Assembly (NCBI RefSeq): GCF_016612535.1
Contig: NZ_JAENXS010000002.1
Location: 2,232,001 to 2,296,000, forward strand
Reading direction: 5' to 3'
DNA: 64,000 nt
From: Bradyrhizobium diazoefficiens
GTDB lineage: Bacteria > Pseudomonadota > Alphaproteobacteria > Rhizobiales > Xanthobacteraceae
Made by a program: the position numbers and the translations under genes. Of this stretch, positions 8,594-17,368 are shown in pieces. The stretch's first letter is position 1, and each line of letters starts with the position of its first letter. Below the pieces are notes generated by a model that saw nothing but the letters and a program-made list of their open reading frames with translations, was not told where the DNA came from and searched no databases.

Positions 8594-9052
8594 TTTTAGA
8601 ACGGTTGCGTCGGTGAAGGCATCGATGCGGGACTCGATCCGGACCTGCCGGTCAAACGTTGCCGAATTCCAATGATCCCTGTGCTCGACGATCCGCCCGT
8701 CGAGGAGCTTCATGAAGCAGCAGCCCTCGACCCGAAACGACTTTCCAGTCGGGGGCTCGCCAAACGATTCTCCCAGAAAAGTACCGGACATGATCCATTC
8801 GCCGGCGGCAGCCTCCGTGGTTACGGCGCTACGGCTTACTTCCATCTTGAAGTCCGGGAATGTCGTGAACGTCCCTTCGAAGAAGGCCTTGATGGCCTCT
8901 CGGCCGTGGAACACCTTGTCCAAAGCAACGTCGCAATAATGCGCATCCTCGACAAAGAGGCTCAGAAACGACGGCGTGTCTTGCGTGCTCCAGGCCCTCG
9001 CCCATCGCGTGACCAAATTGTCCTCGCCGTTCGTGATGCCTGGCGGGCTCAT
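8573..9052 (-). CDS. NTF2-like/SnoaL-like ester-cyclase-type protein
   Basis: A 159-residue NTF2-fold protein resembling SnoaL-like polyketide cyclases. The features seen are WARAWSTQDTPSFLSLFVED, FHGREAIKAFFE and the late strand EHRDHWNSATFDRQV. The start at MSPPGITN is taken because GCGGAGGA lies eight bases upstream; eight extra residues are possible. It is divergent from the TetR gene at 9283, with GACACGTCA (9143-9151) in the shared promoter, a 9-mer also found in the palindrome at 8562. The last codons run into that palindrome, so the operator of the next transcript overlaps this gene's 3' end. Confidence 0.78.
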   Translation of the reverse strand: MSPPGITNGEDNLVTRWARAWSTQDTPSFLSLFVEDAHYCDVALDKVFHGREAIKAFFEGTFTTFPDFKMEVSRSAVTTEAAAGEWIMSGTFLGESFGEPPTGKSFRVEGCCFMKLLDGRIVEHRDHWNSATFDRQVRIESRIDAFTDATVLKCTTCQY

Positions 9053-9282
9053 CAGATGTCCTCCGCTGATAGGCATGGGGCACGCGCCCCGGGCGCGGCC
9101 GCGACGCCTGGCGCGCCGAAGCGAGATTTGCGTATCAACAATGACACGTCATCCATAATTGAATGGGAATCGACCCGCGGGGACAGTGATGTTAGGGTCC
9201 CGAAATGAGAATCGGATTCACCCTGCGTCCCAGACGCAAACACATCAAGTCTGCTGGCATGTTGCGACTGTTCAGAGTGTAG

Positions 9283-9996
9283 ATGGCGACCAAGATCATC
9301 AAGGACGACACGCCCGCAGCTGCGAACCGCAATCAGCGTCGACGCCAACGGACGCGCGAGACGATCCTTGCCGCGGCCGAGCTGGTCTTTCGCCGCAAGG
9401 GAATCGATGGCACGACCGTCAATGACATCACCGAGCAGGCTGATGTCGCGTATGGCTCGTTCTATAATCACTTCAAGTCGATCGACGAGATCGTCGGCGC
9501 GCTCGTCGCGGCGTCGCTGCAACGGGTCGCTGACCGGACCGGCAGCATTCTGGAAAAAGCCGAGCGTGTCGAACTGCTCCCTTGCGTCGGCGCGCGGGTG
9601 ATCATGCGCACGCTGTGGCAGGATCCAGCCATCCGCTGGCTGCTCGGCCGCCCCTACGTCTTCGTCGACGAGTTTTACAAGGTGGCTACGCCGTTCATGG
9701 TCTCGTTTGAACGCGCGGCCGTTGAGGCCGGCGTATTGCGGCCGGCCGGCGGCCACGACTATTGGCTGAAGGTTTACCCCTGGCTTCTCATCGCGGAACT
9801 CACCGTGCTCGCGGACACTGGAAATATTGCCGAGCATGAGGAACGCTTTGCGCGAGTCAGCTTGCGCCTGCTCGGCATTGACGATGGCCTCGCTCCGGGA
9901 TTGCTCACGCGCTCTCGGGAGCTGGTTGCCGAAGGCGGCATCCCCGAGCTGAAAGCGCGTAGCTCCAAACGAACCAAAAGCACCGCGACCTCGTAG
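9283..9996 (+). CDS. TetR/AcrR family transcriptional regulator
   Basis: A 237-residue regulator with an N-terminal helix-turn-helix at about residues 25-70 (TRETILAAAELVFRRKG, ITEQADVAYGSFYNHF) and an alpha-helical effector domain after residue 75. It has a basic tail (KARSSKRTKS). It is transcribed away from the NTF2-like gene and probably represses the flanking catabolic genes until a pathway CoA thioester or related ligand binds. Candidate operators are the palindrome at 8562-8593 and the related sequences at 9143 and 12916. Confidence 0.92.
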   Translation: MATKIIKDDTPAAANRNQRRRQRTRETILAAAELVFRRKGIDGTTVNDITEQADVAYGSFYNHFKSIDEIVGALVAASLQRVADRTGSILEKAERVELLPCVGARVIMRTLWQDPAIRWLLGRPYVFVDEFYKVATPFMVSFERAAVEAGVLRPAGGHDYWLKVYPWLLIAELTVLADTGNIAEHEERFARVSLRLLGIDDGLAPGLLTRSRELVAEGGIPELKARSSKRTKSTATS

Positions 9997-10016
9997 TCGC
10001 GGAGAATAGCCATTCA

Positions 10017-10871
10017 TCAGCCTCTCCCGGCAATCTCGCGAATGCTTGGAACGAACAGATCAGGCGTGACGTCAATGTCGGCAACACCAGGCGGGTTGTA
10101 ACGACTGAGGTCGGTGACACCGTGCGCGGCGAGCACCTCGTCGTCCACGAAGAAATTGCCGGTCACGGTCTTGGCGTCGGATGTCAGGATCAGATGGGCA
10201 GCGTCGGCCATGATCTCCGGTGAGCGCAACCGGCCGGTGTCGAGATGCGCCTTGAACTCCGTCATCGCGGCCGTGTCGATGGCGGTCCGCGGCCAGAGGG
10301 TGTTGGCGGCGACGCGCCCGCGAAACTCGCCAGCGACGCCGAGCATCACCAGAGACATCCCGAATTTCGCAATGGAGTAAGCGACGTGCGGCGCGAACCA
10401 TCGCTCTTCCATGTAGAGCGGCGGCGAGATTGCAAGGACGTGCGGGTTGGCGGCCGCAAGGAGATGCGGCAGGCACTTTTGCGTCACCAGGAAAGTGCCG
10501 CGGGTGTTGACGCCATTGATCAGGTCGTAGCGTTTCAGCGGCGTGTCGAGAATGCCAGTCAGCCGCACCGCGCTGGCGTTGTTAATGCAGATATCGATGC
10601 CGCCGAAATGGTTCACCGTGGCGACCACGGCTGCCTCGACCTGCTCCTCCTCGCGGATATCGCAGACCAGCGGCAACGCGTGTCCGCCGGCGTCCTCGAT
10701 CTCACGCGCCGCGCTGTAGATCGTCCCGGGCAGCGACGGATGCGGTTCGGCCGTCTTGGCCGCGATCGCGACGTTGGCGCCATCACGCGCGGCGCGCACG
10801 GCGATGGCAAGCCCGATTCCGCGCGAGCCACCGCTAATGAAGATCGTCTTGCCGGATAGTGTTGCCTCCAT
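10017..10871 (-). CDS. SDR family oxidoreductase (HSDL2/citronellol-dehydrogenase-like)
   Basis: A 284-residue short-chain dehydrogenase with the nucleotide motif GGSRGIG at about residue 15, NNASA at about 105 and the catalytic YSIAK near 168. In the usual catalytic Ser place the sequence reads VLAISPPLYM, where Ser remains. The long insert AKTAEPHPSLPGTIYSAA after strand beta-2 is typical of the HSDL2 and AtuG-like subgroup. It starts 14 bases after the binding-protein gene at 10886, suggesting co-transcription with that transporter component. It probably oxidises a hydroxy or aldehyde intermediate; substrate unknown. Confidence 0.9.
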   Translation of the reverse strand: MEATLSGKTIFISGGSRGIGLAIAVRAARDGANVAIAAKTAEPHPSLPGTIYSAAREIEDAGGHALPLVCDIREEEQVEAAVVATVNHFGGIDICINNASAVRLTGILDTPLKRYDLINGVNTRGTFLVTQKCLPHLLAAANPHVLAISPPLYMEERWFAPHVAYSIAKFGMSLVMLGVAGEFRGRVAANTLWPRTAIDTAAMTEFKAHLDTGRLRSPEIMADAAHLILTSDAKTVTGNFFVDDEVLAAHGVTDLSRYNPPGVADIDVTPDLFVPSIREIAGRG

Positions 10872-10885
10872 CGTGATATTCCCAC

Positions 10886-12091
10886 CTAGTCGAGCGCCAG
10901 GATGGGTCCGAAACCCTGCCAGCGCGTGCCGTCGAATCTGTGCATCCGCACCTGCTGGATTGGGTAATGATCCGTCGGTGAGGTGTTGACCTTGATGCCG
11001 GGCAACAGAAGGTCGAGCTCGAAATCCTTCAGGCTCTCAGCCTGCTTCAGGACGTTGGCGCGCGTCAGATCGTCACCGCATTGCTGAAGGATATGCACCA
11101 TGGTTTGTGCGGACATGTAGCCATATCCGATGTTCCAATTGTGCTTGTTCTCGCCAGGAAGGTATTTGTCGACGAAGGCGACGAACTTCTTCATGCCGGG
11201 ATCGTCATCCCAGGACGGATCGCCAAACTCCTTGACGTAGTTCGAGGTGATGATGTCCTTTGCGTTCTCGAGGCCCGCCGGCTTGAGAACGTTCTCGATC
11301 GAAAGCGAAATGCCGACCAGGACGTGCACCGGCTTCCACCCCATTTCTGCGGCTTTTCGGATCGCAATCGCCGCGAATTTTGGGGTCGTAAGATTTACGA
11401 AGACGTCGACACCCGTGGTGCGGATCTTCACCAGCTGCGAGTCGATGGTCGGGTCCGTCACTTCGTAGGTCTGCTCGACGACGATATTGCCCACCTTGTC
11501 GCCAAGGCCCTTCTTGAATCCCGTGATGTTGTCACGGCCGAGACCATCGGCGGAGTAGAGAACGCCAATCCTGGCAGTCGGATAATTCTCTGCGAGGTAT
11601 TTTCCATAGACGGATGTCTCGCCTTGCGAGTGGGGCTGAAATCCCATCGACCACGGAAACTGCTTGTAATCCCCGAACACCGTTCCCCCGGACGCAGTCA
11701 GAAGGTGCGGTATCTTCTTGGCGGTGATGTACTTGATCGCCGCCAGATTGGTGGGCGTCCCCAGGACACTGTAGAGCAAAAGCACTTCGTCGCTCTCGAT
11801 CAGCTTGCGGACCTGCTCCACCGTCTTGGGCGGACTGTAGCTGTCATCGTAGGAGATGTAATCGATCTTGCGGCCGTTGACCCCGCCCTGATCGTTGATC
11901 ATCTTGAAGTAGGCCGCTTGCGTCCGGCCGACCACCGCAAACGCTGAGTTCGGTCCGCTATACGGCATCGTGTTGCCGATCTTGATCGACGTGTCGCTTG
12001 CACCTGGATCGTACAATTTCTCGGCGTGGCCTGCGCAGGTCGAGATCGCTACGGCGACTGCGGCCAACAGCGCGCTTCTTGCTTCCCACAT
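10886..12091 (-). CDS. Periplasmic substrate-binding protein, LivJ-like (orphan copy 1)
   Basis: A 401-residue solute-binding protein of the branched-chain-amino-acid ABC family (type I fold). An N-terminal signal peptide (MWEARSALLAAVAVAISTCA, cleavage near AGHA-EKLYD) directs it to the periplasm. The start is placed at MWEAR because GGGAGGG lies just upstream. The mature N-terminus DPGASDTSIKIGN and blocks such as ISYDDSYSPP are shared with the paralogue at 26053. No permease or ATPase gene is present in the window, so it either uses a transporter encoded elsewhere or acts as a sensor. It precedes the SDR gene by 14 bases. Confidence 0.92.
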   Translation of the reverse strand: MWEARSALLAAVAVAISTCAGHAEKLYDPGASDTSIKIGNTMPYSGPNSAFAVVGRTQAAYFKMINDQGGVNGRKIDYISYDDSYSPPKTVEQVRKLIESDEVLLLYSVLGTPTNLAAIKYITAKKIPHLLTASGGTVFGDYKQFPWSMGFQPHSQGETSVYGKYLAENYPTARIGVLYSADGLGRDNITGFKKGLGDKVGNIVVEQTYEVTDPTIDSQLVKIRTTGVDVFVNLTTPKFAAIAIRKAAEMGWKPVHVLVGISLSIENVLKPAGLENAKDIITSNYVKEFGDPSWDDDPGMKKFVAFVDKYLPGENKHNWNIGYGYMSAQTMVHILQQCGDDLTRANVLKQAESLKDFELDLLLPGIKVNTSPTDHYPIQQVRMHRFDGTRWQGFGPILALD

Positions 12092-12167
12092 GACTTTCCC
12101 TCCCCTGTCGTCGAATTCATTCATTCTGAACCGAATCTAACATCGCTCACGCGAGCGCTGAGCTTCG

Positions 12168-12779
12168 TCAGTAACCAACCGTGAAGCGGCGCCCAGAATG
12201 GCGCCGCTGCTCGATCTCGTCGACCAAAGCGACGGCATAATCCTCGTAGGAAATCCAGCTTCGCCCACCGGCATCGCGTAGCGCAGTATCTGCGCCAAGC
12301 CTGAACACGCCGGTGCGTTCGCCGGGCACGAACTGCGCCGACGGCGACAGGAACGTCCAGTCGAGATCGCTCGTCTGCTGCAACGTCTCGAGGAAGTTGC
12401 AGCCCGCGCGTGACTCGGCCCTGTATGGCTCGGGAACACCGCCTGCATCGATCAGCTTGACGCCATCGCCGTTGTCGAGACTGCCGGCGCCGCCGACCAC
12501 GACGTAGCGCGGACCGCCCGCCTGACGCACGGCGCCGATCAGGCTGTCGGCCTTGCCATCCAGGAAGTGGACACTACTGACAACAACGTCGTGGTCGCGC
12601 AGCGCCGCCGAGAGATCATCGACGTGATTGGTGTCGCCTTTTCGGGCGGTCACCCCATCGAACTGCGGCACCTTCTCCGGATGCCGCACGATGGCCGTGA
12701 CCTGATGGCCGCGCCTGACAAGCTCAGCCAGGATTCGCGATCCGGCATTGCCGGTCGCACCGATCAGAGAAACCTGCAT
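12168..12779 (-). CDS. NmrA/SDR-a5-like NAD(P)-binding protein
   Basis: A 203-residue atypical short-chain dehydrogenase with the N-terminal Rossmann motif GATGNAGS (residues 7-14) and the strand YVVVGGAGSLD near residue 92. There is no YxxxK pair in the usual place; the family includes redox sensors and NAD(P)H-binding epimerase-like proteins. GGAAGGG precedes the ATG. It is 76 bases upstream of the binding-protein gene and likely in the same transcription unit. A weak copy of the 32-bp palindrome lies about 140 bp upstream. Confidence 0.85.
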   Translation of the reverse strand: MQVSLIGATGNAGSRILAELVRRGHQVTAIVRHPEKVPQFDGVTARKGDTNHVDDLSAALRDHDVVVSSVHFLDGKADSLIGAVRQAGGPRYVVVGGAGSLDNGDGVKLIDAGGVPEPYRAESRAGCNFLETLQQTSDLDWTFLSPSAQFVPGERTGVFRLGADTALRDAGGRSWISYEDYAVALVDEIEQRRHSGRRFTVGY

Positions 12780-12915
12780 TTTCCCTTCCTGCCAATGAGC
12801 CGCTTGCCGGCTTTACAATCTCGTCGCTCGCCTCTGGCGACGTTTGGCAGCCCCCTCGAAACCGAGATCAATCGCGTCGCGACCCAGGGTAACGGCCCCG
12901 AGTATTGACCCACTT

Positions 12916-12947
12916 TGCACGATATGTCAATTATGATCATACGTCCA
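12916..12947. promoter_or_regulatory. Degenerate copy of the 32-bp palindrome
   Basis: Aligned without gaps to 8562-8593, this stretch matches at 21 of 32 positions by my count. The left half (TGCACGATATGTCAAT) matches at 13 of 16, while the right half is eroded. It lies upstream of the NmrA-like gene at 12779. Binding by the TetR protein is conjecture. Confidence 0.35.
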
Positions 12948-13068
12948 ATATAACGGGGATATGGCTGCGCGCGTGACGCACGGGCGCCTTTCAGCACTGC
13001 CGATCGTGGAGGCGTTGCCGCCGCCGTTCTCGACCGGCTGAACAAGCGCATTCGCGCGTGGCCGTTCG

Positions 13069-13980
13069 TCACATGCCGATCAGGTCAGCCTTGTCGATGA
13101 CGTTCTTCACCAGGCGGATGGTCGCCGCGTCGATCATCTCGCCGTCGTAGACCACGGCGCCGAGCCCTTGCGCCTCGGCTTCACGATACGCTTTCGTCAT
13201 CGCACGCGCCGCATCGACGTCGGCTTGCGAGGGCGAGAATACCCGTTGCGCATGCTCGATCTGCGCCGGATGGATCGCCCATTTGCCGACCATGCCGATC
13301 AGCTTCGCACGTCGGCACTCCTCGCTATAGGTCGCGTCATCCTTGAAGTTGCCGAAGGGACCGTCGATTGCGTCGATGCCTGCTGCGCGGGCGGCGATCG
13401 TGATCTTTTGCCGGCCGTAGTGCCAGATGTCCCCGGGATAGCCGTTCGGCCCATACACGGCGCCGAGGTCGATGCCTTGCGATGCCGAAAAATCGCCAAC
13501 CCCGTAGATCAACGCTTCAAGCCGCGGCGAGGATCGGGCGATCTCCTCCACGTTGATCATCGCCTCGACTTCCTCGATCAGGACCTCCAAACCGATACGC
13601 TTGTTGATCCTGAGCTTCTTCTCGAGCTGATTTAGCAACGTATCCACGAACAGAACGTCGCTTCCACGCATGACCTTGGGTATCATGATCACGTCGAGGT
13701 GCTGGTGCGCACCCTCGACCACCGTGATGATGTCTTCGAACGCCCACTCGGTGCCGAGATCGTTGATGCGCACGCAGCGTGTCTTCCCGCCCCAGTCGAG
13801 GCTCTTGAGCGCTTCGACAGCCTTCCCTCGCGCCTCCACTTTGGCTTTCGGCGCAACGGCATCCTCCAAATCGAGAAAGACCATGTCGGCCTTGCTTCCG
13901 GCCGCCTTCGCCATCATGCGCTCGTTCGACGCCGGCACCGCCAACTCCACCCGGCGCAACCTCTTCTTTCGTTCCTGCAT
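13069..13980 (-). CDS. HpcH/HpaI-CitE family lyase, probable citramalyl-CoA or malyl-CoA-type lyase
   Basis: A 303-residue TIM-barrel lyase of the CitE/HpcH class, cleaving a 3-hydroxyacyl-CoA such as citramalyl-CoA or beta-methylmalyl-CoA in a Mg-dependent retro-Claisen reaction. Key blocks: VFLDLEDAV, RCVRIND (CoA/substrate Arg), GLEVLIEEVEA (metal Glu), GVGDFSASQG and GKWAIHPAQI. The start MQERKKR is chosen because GGAGAGGG is just upstream. Last gene of the operon from the MmgE/PrpD gene; with the CaiB transferase and MaoC hydratases it would complete an itaconate-type pathway giving acetyl-CoA and pyruvate. Malyl-CoA lyase is the alternative. Confidence 0.88.
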   Translation of the reverse strand: MQERKKRLRRVELAVPASNERMMAKAAGSKADMVFLDLEDAVAPKAKVEARGKAVEALKSLDWGGKTRCVRINDLGTEWAFEDIITVVEGAHQHLDVIMIPKVMRGSDVLFVDTLLNQLEKKLRINKRIGLEVLIEEVEAMINVEEIARSSPRLEALIYGVGDFSASQGIDLGAVYGPNGYPGDIWHYGRQKITIAARAAGIDAIDGPFGNFKDDATYSEECRRAKLIGMVGKWAIHPAQIEHAQRVFSPSQADVDAARAMTKAYREAEAQGLGAVVYDGEMIDAATIRLVKNVIDKADLIGM

Positions 13981-13998
13981 CACCCTCTCCTGTAACAA

Positions 13999-15225
13999 TT
14001 ATCTCACCACGCCACGCGACCTCAGGTCGCGCAGCCGCTCATCGCCAATGCCGATACCGGCCAAAACCTCGGCAGCGTGCTCCGACAACATCGGAGCACG
14101 TCGTCTGATTGCGCCCGGCGTCTCGGTCATCTTGATCGGCACGCCAGCAACCGCGAACTCGCCCTCGCAACCCGGATGTTCAAGCGCGACGATCATGTCG
14201 CGCGCGGCAAAGTGCGGATCCCGCACGATGTCGGCTACCGTATAAACCGGCGCGAACGGCACGTGCCCGCCGAACAGCGCGGATAATTCGTGCTTGCTGC
14301 GCGACAACGTAAATTCTGAAATTGTGTCGTAGACGAGATCCTGATGCCGCCGCCGCGCCTCCTCGGTGGCCAAGCGAGGATCAGATGCCTTCTCCGGCTT
14401 GTCCATCAGTTCGCACAAGCGGCTCCAGAAAGCGTCGGTGTGGCAAGCCAGCGTCAGGTGACCATCCTTGCAAGGGATGATGCCGAAAGGCGTCAGAAAG
14501 GGATGCCGTTGCCCCTCGGGCTGCGGCACTTCGTTCTCATAAGAATGTTGGTAGACAATCCGCTCACAGAGGGCCAGAACGCTGTCCACCATGGAAACAT
14601 CGACAAATTGTCCCCGGCCGGTCTGTTTCGCCCGATAGACGGCCGCGAGCACGCCGACGGCGCACATCATTGCCGGTACGATGTCGCCAACGCCCGGGCC
14701 TACCTTAATCGGTTGGCTTGTGCTCGCACCCGTGATGCCCATGATGCCGCCCATCGCCTGCGAGATCACGTCGTACGCGGGCCAGTTGACATAGGGACTG
14801 CGTCCGGTGCGCGGGTCACCGAAGCCGCGCACCGCGCCATAGACGAGCCTGGGGTTGACTTCCCGCAACACCTCGTAGGAGAGCCCAAGCCGGTCCATTA
14901 CGCCGGCACGGTAGTTCTCTATGAGAACGTCCGAGCTCTTGACCAGATCAATCAAGATGTCACGCGCCTCCGGCTTTTTCAGATCTAGACCGACCGAAAG
15001 CTTGTTGCGATTGACGCTTTGAAAATAGCCTCCGAAGGCATGAAGCTTGTCGTCGGGACGATAGGGCCCGACCGAACGGACGTAGTCGCCGTCCAGCGGC
15101 TCTATCTTGATCACCTCGGCGCCCTGATCTGCGAGCAACATCGACGCGTATGGCCCGGCGAGCATCAGGGTCATGTCGATTACCCTGAGACCAGCAAGCG
15201 CTCCCTCGGACGCAGTGGAAACCAT
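13999..15225 (-). CDS. CaiB/BaiF (class III) CoA-transferase, candidate itaconate/mesaconate CoA-transferase
   Basis: A 408-residue class III CoA-transferase that moves CoA from a donor such as succinyl-CoA to a dicarboxylate, through an aspartyl-CoA intermediate. The catalytic Asp is seen in GPGVGDIVPAM. The N-terminus GLRVIDMTLMLAGPYASMLL and NRNKLSVGLDL are family hallmarks. Its ATG shares one base with the stop of the MaoC gene (TAATG), and GGAGG lies just upstream, so translational coupling is likely. Placed between MaoC and CitE-type genes it matches the Ict role of itaconate loci; mesaconate or methylsuccinate are alternative substrates. Confidence 0.88.
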   Translation of the reverse strand: MVSTASEGALAGLRVIDMTLMLAGPYASMLLADQGAEVIKIEPLDGDYVRSVGPYRPDDKLHAFGGYFQSVNRNKLSVGLDLKKPEARDILIDLVKSSDVLIENYRAGVMDRLGLSYEVLREVNPRLVYGAVRGFGDPRTGRSPYVNWPAYDVISQAMGGIMGITGASTSQPIKVGPGVGDIVPAMMCAVGVLAAVYRAKQTGRGQFVDVSMVDSVLALCERIVYQHSYENEVPQPEGQRHPFLTPFGIIPCKDGHLTLACHTDAFWSRLCELMDKPEKASDPRLATEEARRRHQDLVYDTISEFTLSRSKHELSALFGGHVPFAPVYTVADIVRDPHFAARDMIVALEHPGCEGEFAVAGVPIKMTETPGAIRRRAPMLSEHAAEVLAGIGIGDERLRDLRSRGVVR

Positions 15226-15701
15226 TACTGCCTCCAATGCGACCGCTTCTTGACCAGCACCCGCCGGTCACCTTCGAACACGATCTTGTCGTCCTGATTG
15301 ACACCCCAATGGTGGAAGACGACGATGCCGGCGTCCGCACGTTCGCTGTCCAGCTTCTCGAGCACTTCGGTATACGCATAGAGCGTGTCACCGTGAAAAA
15401 CCGGTTCCTTGAAGCGGATGTTGGTCATGGCCAACTCGGCAAGTGCATTTTCCGACGTATCCTGGCTGGACATGCCGATGATCAGCGAAGCGGTTACGCC
15501 GCCGAACTGCAGGCGCTTCTTGAACATGGTGTCGCGCATGACGAGTTCATCGAAATGCCCCGACGCCGTATTCATCACCATGTTCGTAATCACGACGTTC
15601 TCGGTCGGCTCAATCGTCTTGCCGCGGCGGTGGCGCAGCACTTCGCCAACCTTGAAATCCTCGAAGTAGTTGTTGTTGCTTGTGAGCTCGGCGGTCTTCA
15701 T
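15225..15701 (-). CDS. MaoC-family dehydratase/hydratase (copy 1)
   Basis: A 158-residue hot-dog-fold protein of the MaoC family. Hydratase features are the early Asp/Thr-rich segment GKTIEPTENVVITNMVMNT and the hot-dog helix RLQFGGVTASLIIGMSSQDTS; NIRFKEPVFHGDTLYAYTEV is the typical second half. The ATG overlaps the stop of the acyl-CoA dehydrogenase (ATGA), and GGAGC precedes it. Probable role: hydration of itaconyl-CoA, mesaconyl-CoA or a related enoyl-CoA for the lyase at 13069. A second MaoC gene at 16868 has the same architecture, so the division of labour is open. Confidence 0.87.
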   Translation of the reverse strand: MKTAELTSNNNYFEDFKVGEVLRHRRGKTIEPTENVVITNMVMNTASGHFDELVMRDTMFKKRLQFGGVTASLIIGMSSQDTSENALAELAMTNIRFKEPVFHGDTLYAYTEVLEKLDSERADAGIVVFHHWGVNQDDKIVFEGDRRVLVKKRSHWRQ

Positions 15702-16858
15702 CGTTTGCTCCGTCCAAGAAGATGGTCCGAAATGATCCGCAACTGGATCTCCGAGGTTCCCTCAAAAATCTTCGTCAAACGGGCATCGCGCCAATAGCGT
15801 TCCGCTGCATGCAGCTTGGTGTAGCCGGCGCCGCCGTGGATTTGCAGCGCCTCGCTCGTGACACGTTCCGACATCTCGCTTGCGAATAGTTTGGCCATCG
15901 ACGCCTCTTTGTCGCAACGCCGCCCGCTGTCGATCTCGACACAGACGTAGTACATGAGCTGACGAGCAGCCTCGATCTGGCTGGCCATCTCTCCGATCTT
16001 GAAGCGAATCGCCTGGAACTCCGATATCGGATTGCCGAACTGCACGCGCTCCTTGGCGTAGGCGATGGCATCTTCGAGCCCTCCGCGGGCCAAGCCAATC
16101 GCACGAGCCGCGGTATGCGCGCGCGGCTGCTCAAGCCCACTCGTCGCGTAGTAGAATGCCTTGCCTTCCTCGCCGATAAGGTTCTCTTTCGGCACACGAA
16201 AATTATCGAAGGCCAATTCCCACGTCTTGAAGCCGAAATACCCGATCTTGGGAATGGGCGCCCCACCCACGCCGGGCGGCAATTCGCCTCGCTTCTTGGG
16301 AATGATGAACATGCTGATGCCGAGATGTCGACGAGCAGGATCCATCTCGGACGTTCGCGCCATGACCATCAGATAGTCGGCACCATCGGCGAACGTGCAC
16401 CAGTACTTGTTTCCGGTCAGCAGATAGCTATCGCCATCCTTTCGCGCACGACACTTCAAGCTTGCGATATCCGACCCGGTATCAGGCTCCGACATCGCGA
16501 AGGAGCCAAGCATCTCGCCGCGTGCGATTTTCGGCAGATACGTCTTCTTCTGCTCGTCGGTCATGGCGGTCCAGCCGATCATGCCGTTTCCGCGAGCGAT
16601 GATGCTGGCCACGCTCATCCAGCCACGCGCGAGCTCTTCGGTGATCAGGCAGTATTCGAAACAACCGAGTCCCAGGCCGCCATGCTCCTCCGGCATGACG
16701 ATTCCGAAATACCCCATCTCCGCCATCTTGTCGCGCAGCGACATCGGTATGTCTTCCTGAAGCGGATCGAGCTTATTGGCGATCGGAAGAACCTCGCGCA
16801 TCGCGAATTCGCGCGCGGTTTCCTGGATCAGACGCCGCTCTTCGGTCATGTAGGACAT
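15698..16858 (-). CDS. Acyl-CoA dehydrogenase
   Basis: A 386-residue FAD acyl-CoA dehydrogenase. Family signatures are GSFAMSEPDTGSDIASLKC (FAD and substrate binding, about residue 117), RVQFGNPISEFQAIRFKIG, QIHGGAGYTKL and the C-terminal IFEGTSEIQLRI. The Glu in FEGT is at the usual catalytic-base position. It probably oxidises the C5 substrate to the enoyl-CoA, for example methylsuccinyl-CoA, since it sits between two MaoC hydratase genes and beside a CaiB transferase. It overlaps the next gene by four bases and follows the upstream MaoC gene by nine. Confidence 0.93.
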   Translation of the reverse strand: MSYMTEERRLIQETAREFAMREVLPIANKLDPLQEDIPMSLRDKMAEMGYFGIVMPEEHGGLGLGCFEYCLITEELARGWMSVASIIARGNGMIGWTAMTDEQKKTYLPKIARGEMLGSFAMSEPDTGSDIASLKCRARKDGDSYLLTGNKYWCTFADGADYLMVMARTSEMDPARRHLGISMFIIPKKRGELPPGVGGAPIPKIGYFGFKTWELAFDNFRVPKENLIGEEGKAFYYATSGLEQPRAHTAARAIGLARGGLEDAIAYAKERVQFGNPISEFQAIRFKIGEMASQIEAARQLMYYVCVEIDSGRRCDKEASMAKLFASEMSERVTSEALQIHGGAGYTKLHAAERYWRDARLTKIFEGTSEIQLRIISDHLLGRSKR

Positions 16859-16867
16859 TTTTCAATC

Positions 16868-17356
16868 CTAAGCAGTCGGCCGCTTATAGATGAGATTGGT
16901 GCGCTTGAAGTCGATCACCAGCCGGCTATGCTGATTGACGCCTTTGGTGTGCCAAGTGCAGATCGCCTGTTGACGATTTTTCGACGATGGTCGATTGGCG
17001 AGCACCGTCGAGGTGGCGGTCAACGTATCGCCGGGGTAGACCGGCAAGTGGTAGGTCAGATCGTCGACGCCGAGAAATGCGGCGCCATTCTCGCTGAGGT
17101 CCTCGACCGACAGGCCAAACACCGTGTTGAAGACGAGCATCGGATTGACTTGCTCGCGGGGATGGCCGTGCGCGAATGCAAACTCGCGATTGTAGTAGAG
17201 CGGATTGAAGTGGAGGGTTAGCGTTGAGAACAGTGAATTGTCGCCTTCGTTTATCGTGCGACCCCAATGATGGGTGAATTCGCGGCCGATCTCGAAGTCC
17301 TCACACCAATGACTCCGCTGACGTTCCACAGCTCGCTTCCGAAAGTCGCCTTCCAT
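16868..17356 (-). CDS. MaoC-family dehydratase/hydratase (copy 2)
   Basis: A 162-residue MaoC hot-dog protein. The segments WGRTINEGDNSLFSTLTLHF, NPMLVFNTVFGLSVEDLSEN and DDLTYHLPVYPGDTLTATST align in order with the copy at 15225, yet overall the two are clearly diverged. The likely role is an enoyl-CoA hydratase of a dicarboxylyl-CoA. One of the pair may hydrate itaconyl- or mesaconyl-CoA and the other a regio-isomer. AAGGAAC precedes the ATG, and the gene begins 12 bases after the MmgE/PrpD gene. Confidence 0.86.
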   Translation of the reverse strand: MEGDFRKRAVERQRSHWCEDFEIGREFTHHWGRTINEGDNSLFSTLTLHFNPLYYNREFAFAHGHPREQVNPMLVFNTVFGLSVEDLSENGAAFLGVDDLTYHLPVYPGDTLTATSTVLANRPSSKNRQQAICTWHTKGVNQHSRLVIDFKRTNLIYKRPTA

Positions 17357-17368
17357 CCTTCTTGTTCC

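Noticed and set aside
12764..13072. 102-codon minus-strand frame between the NmrA-like and CitE-type genes
   Set aside because: Composition is arginine- and serine-rich as in shadow frames, with no family resemblance. The gap is better read as a promoter region.
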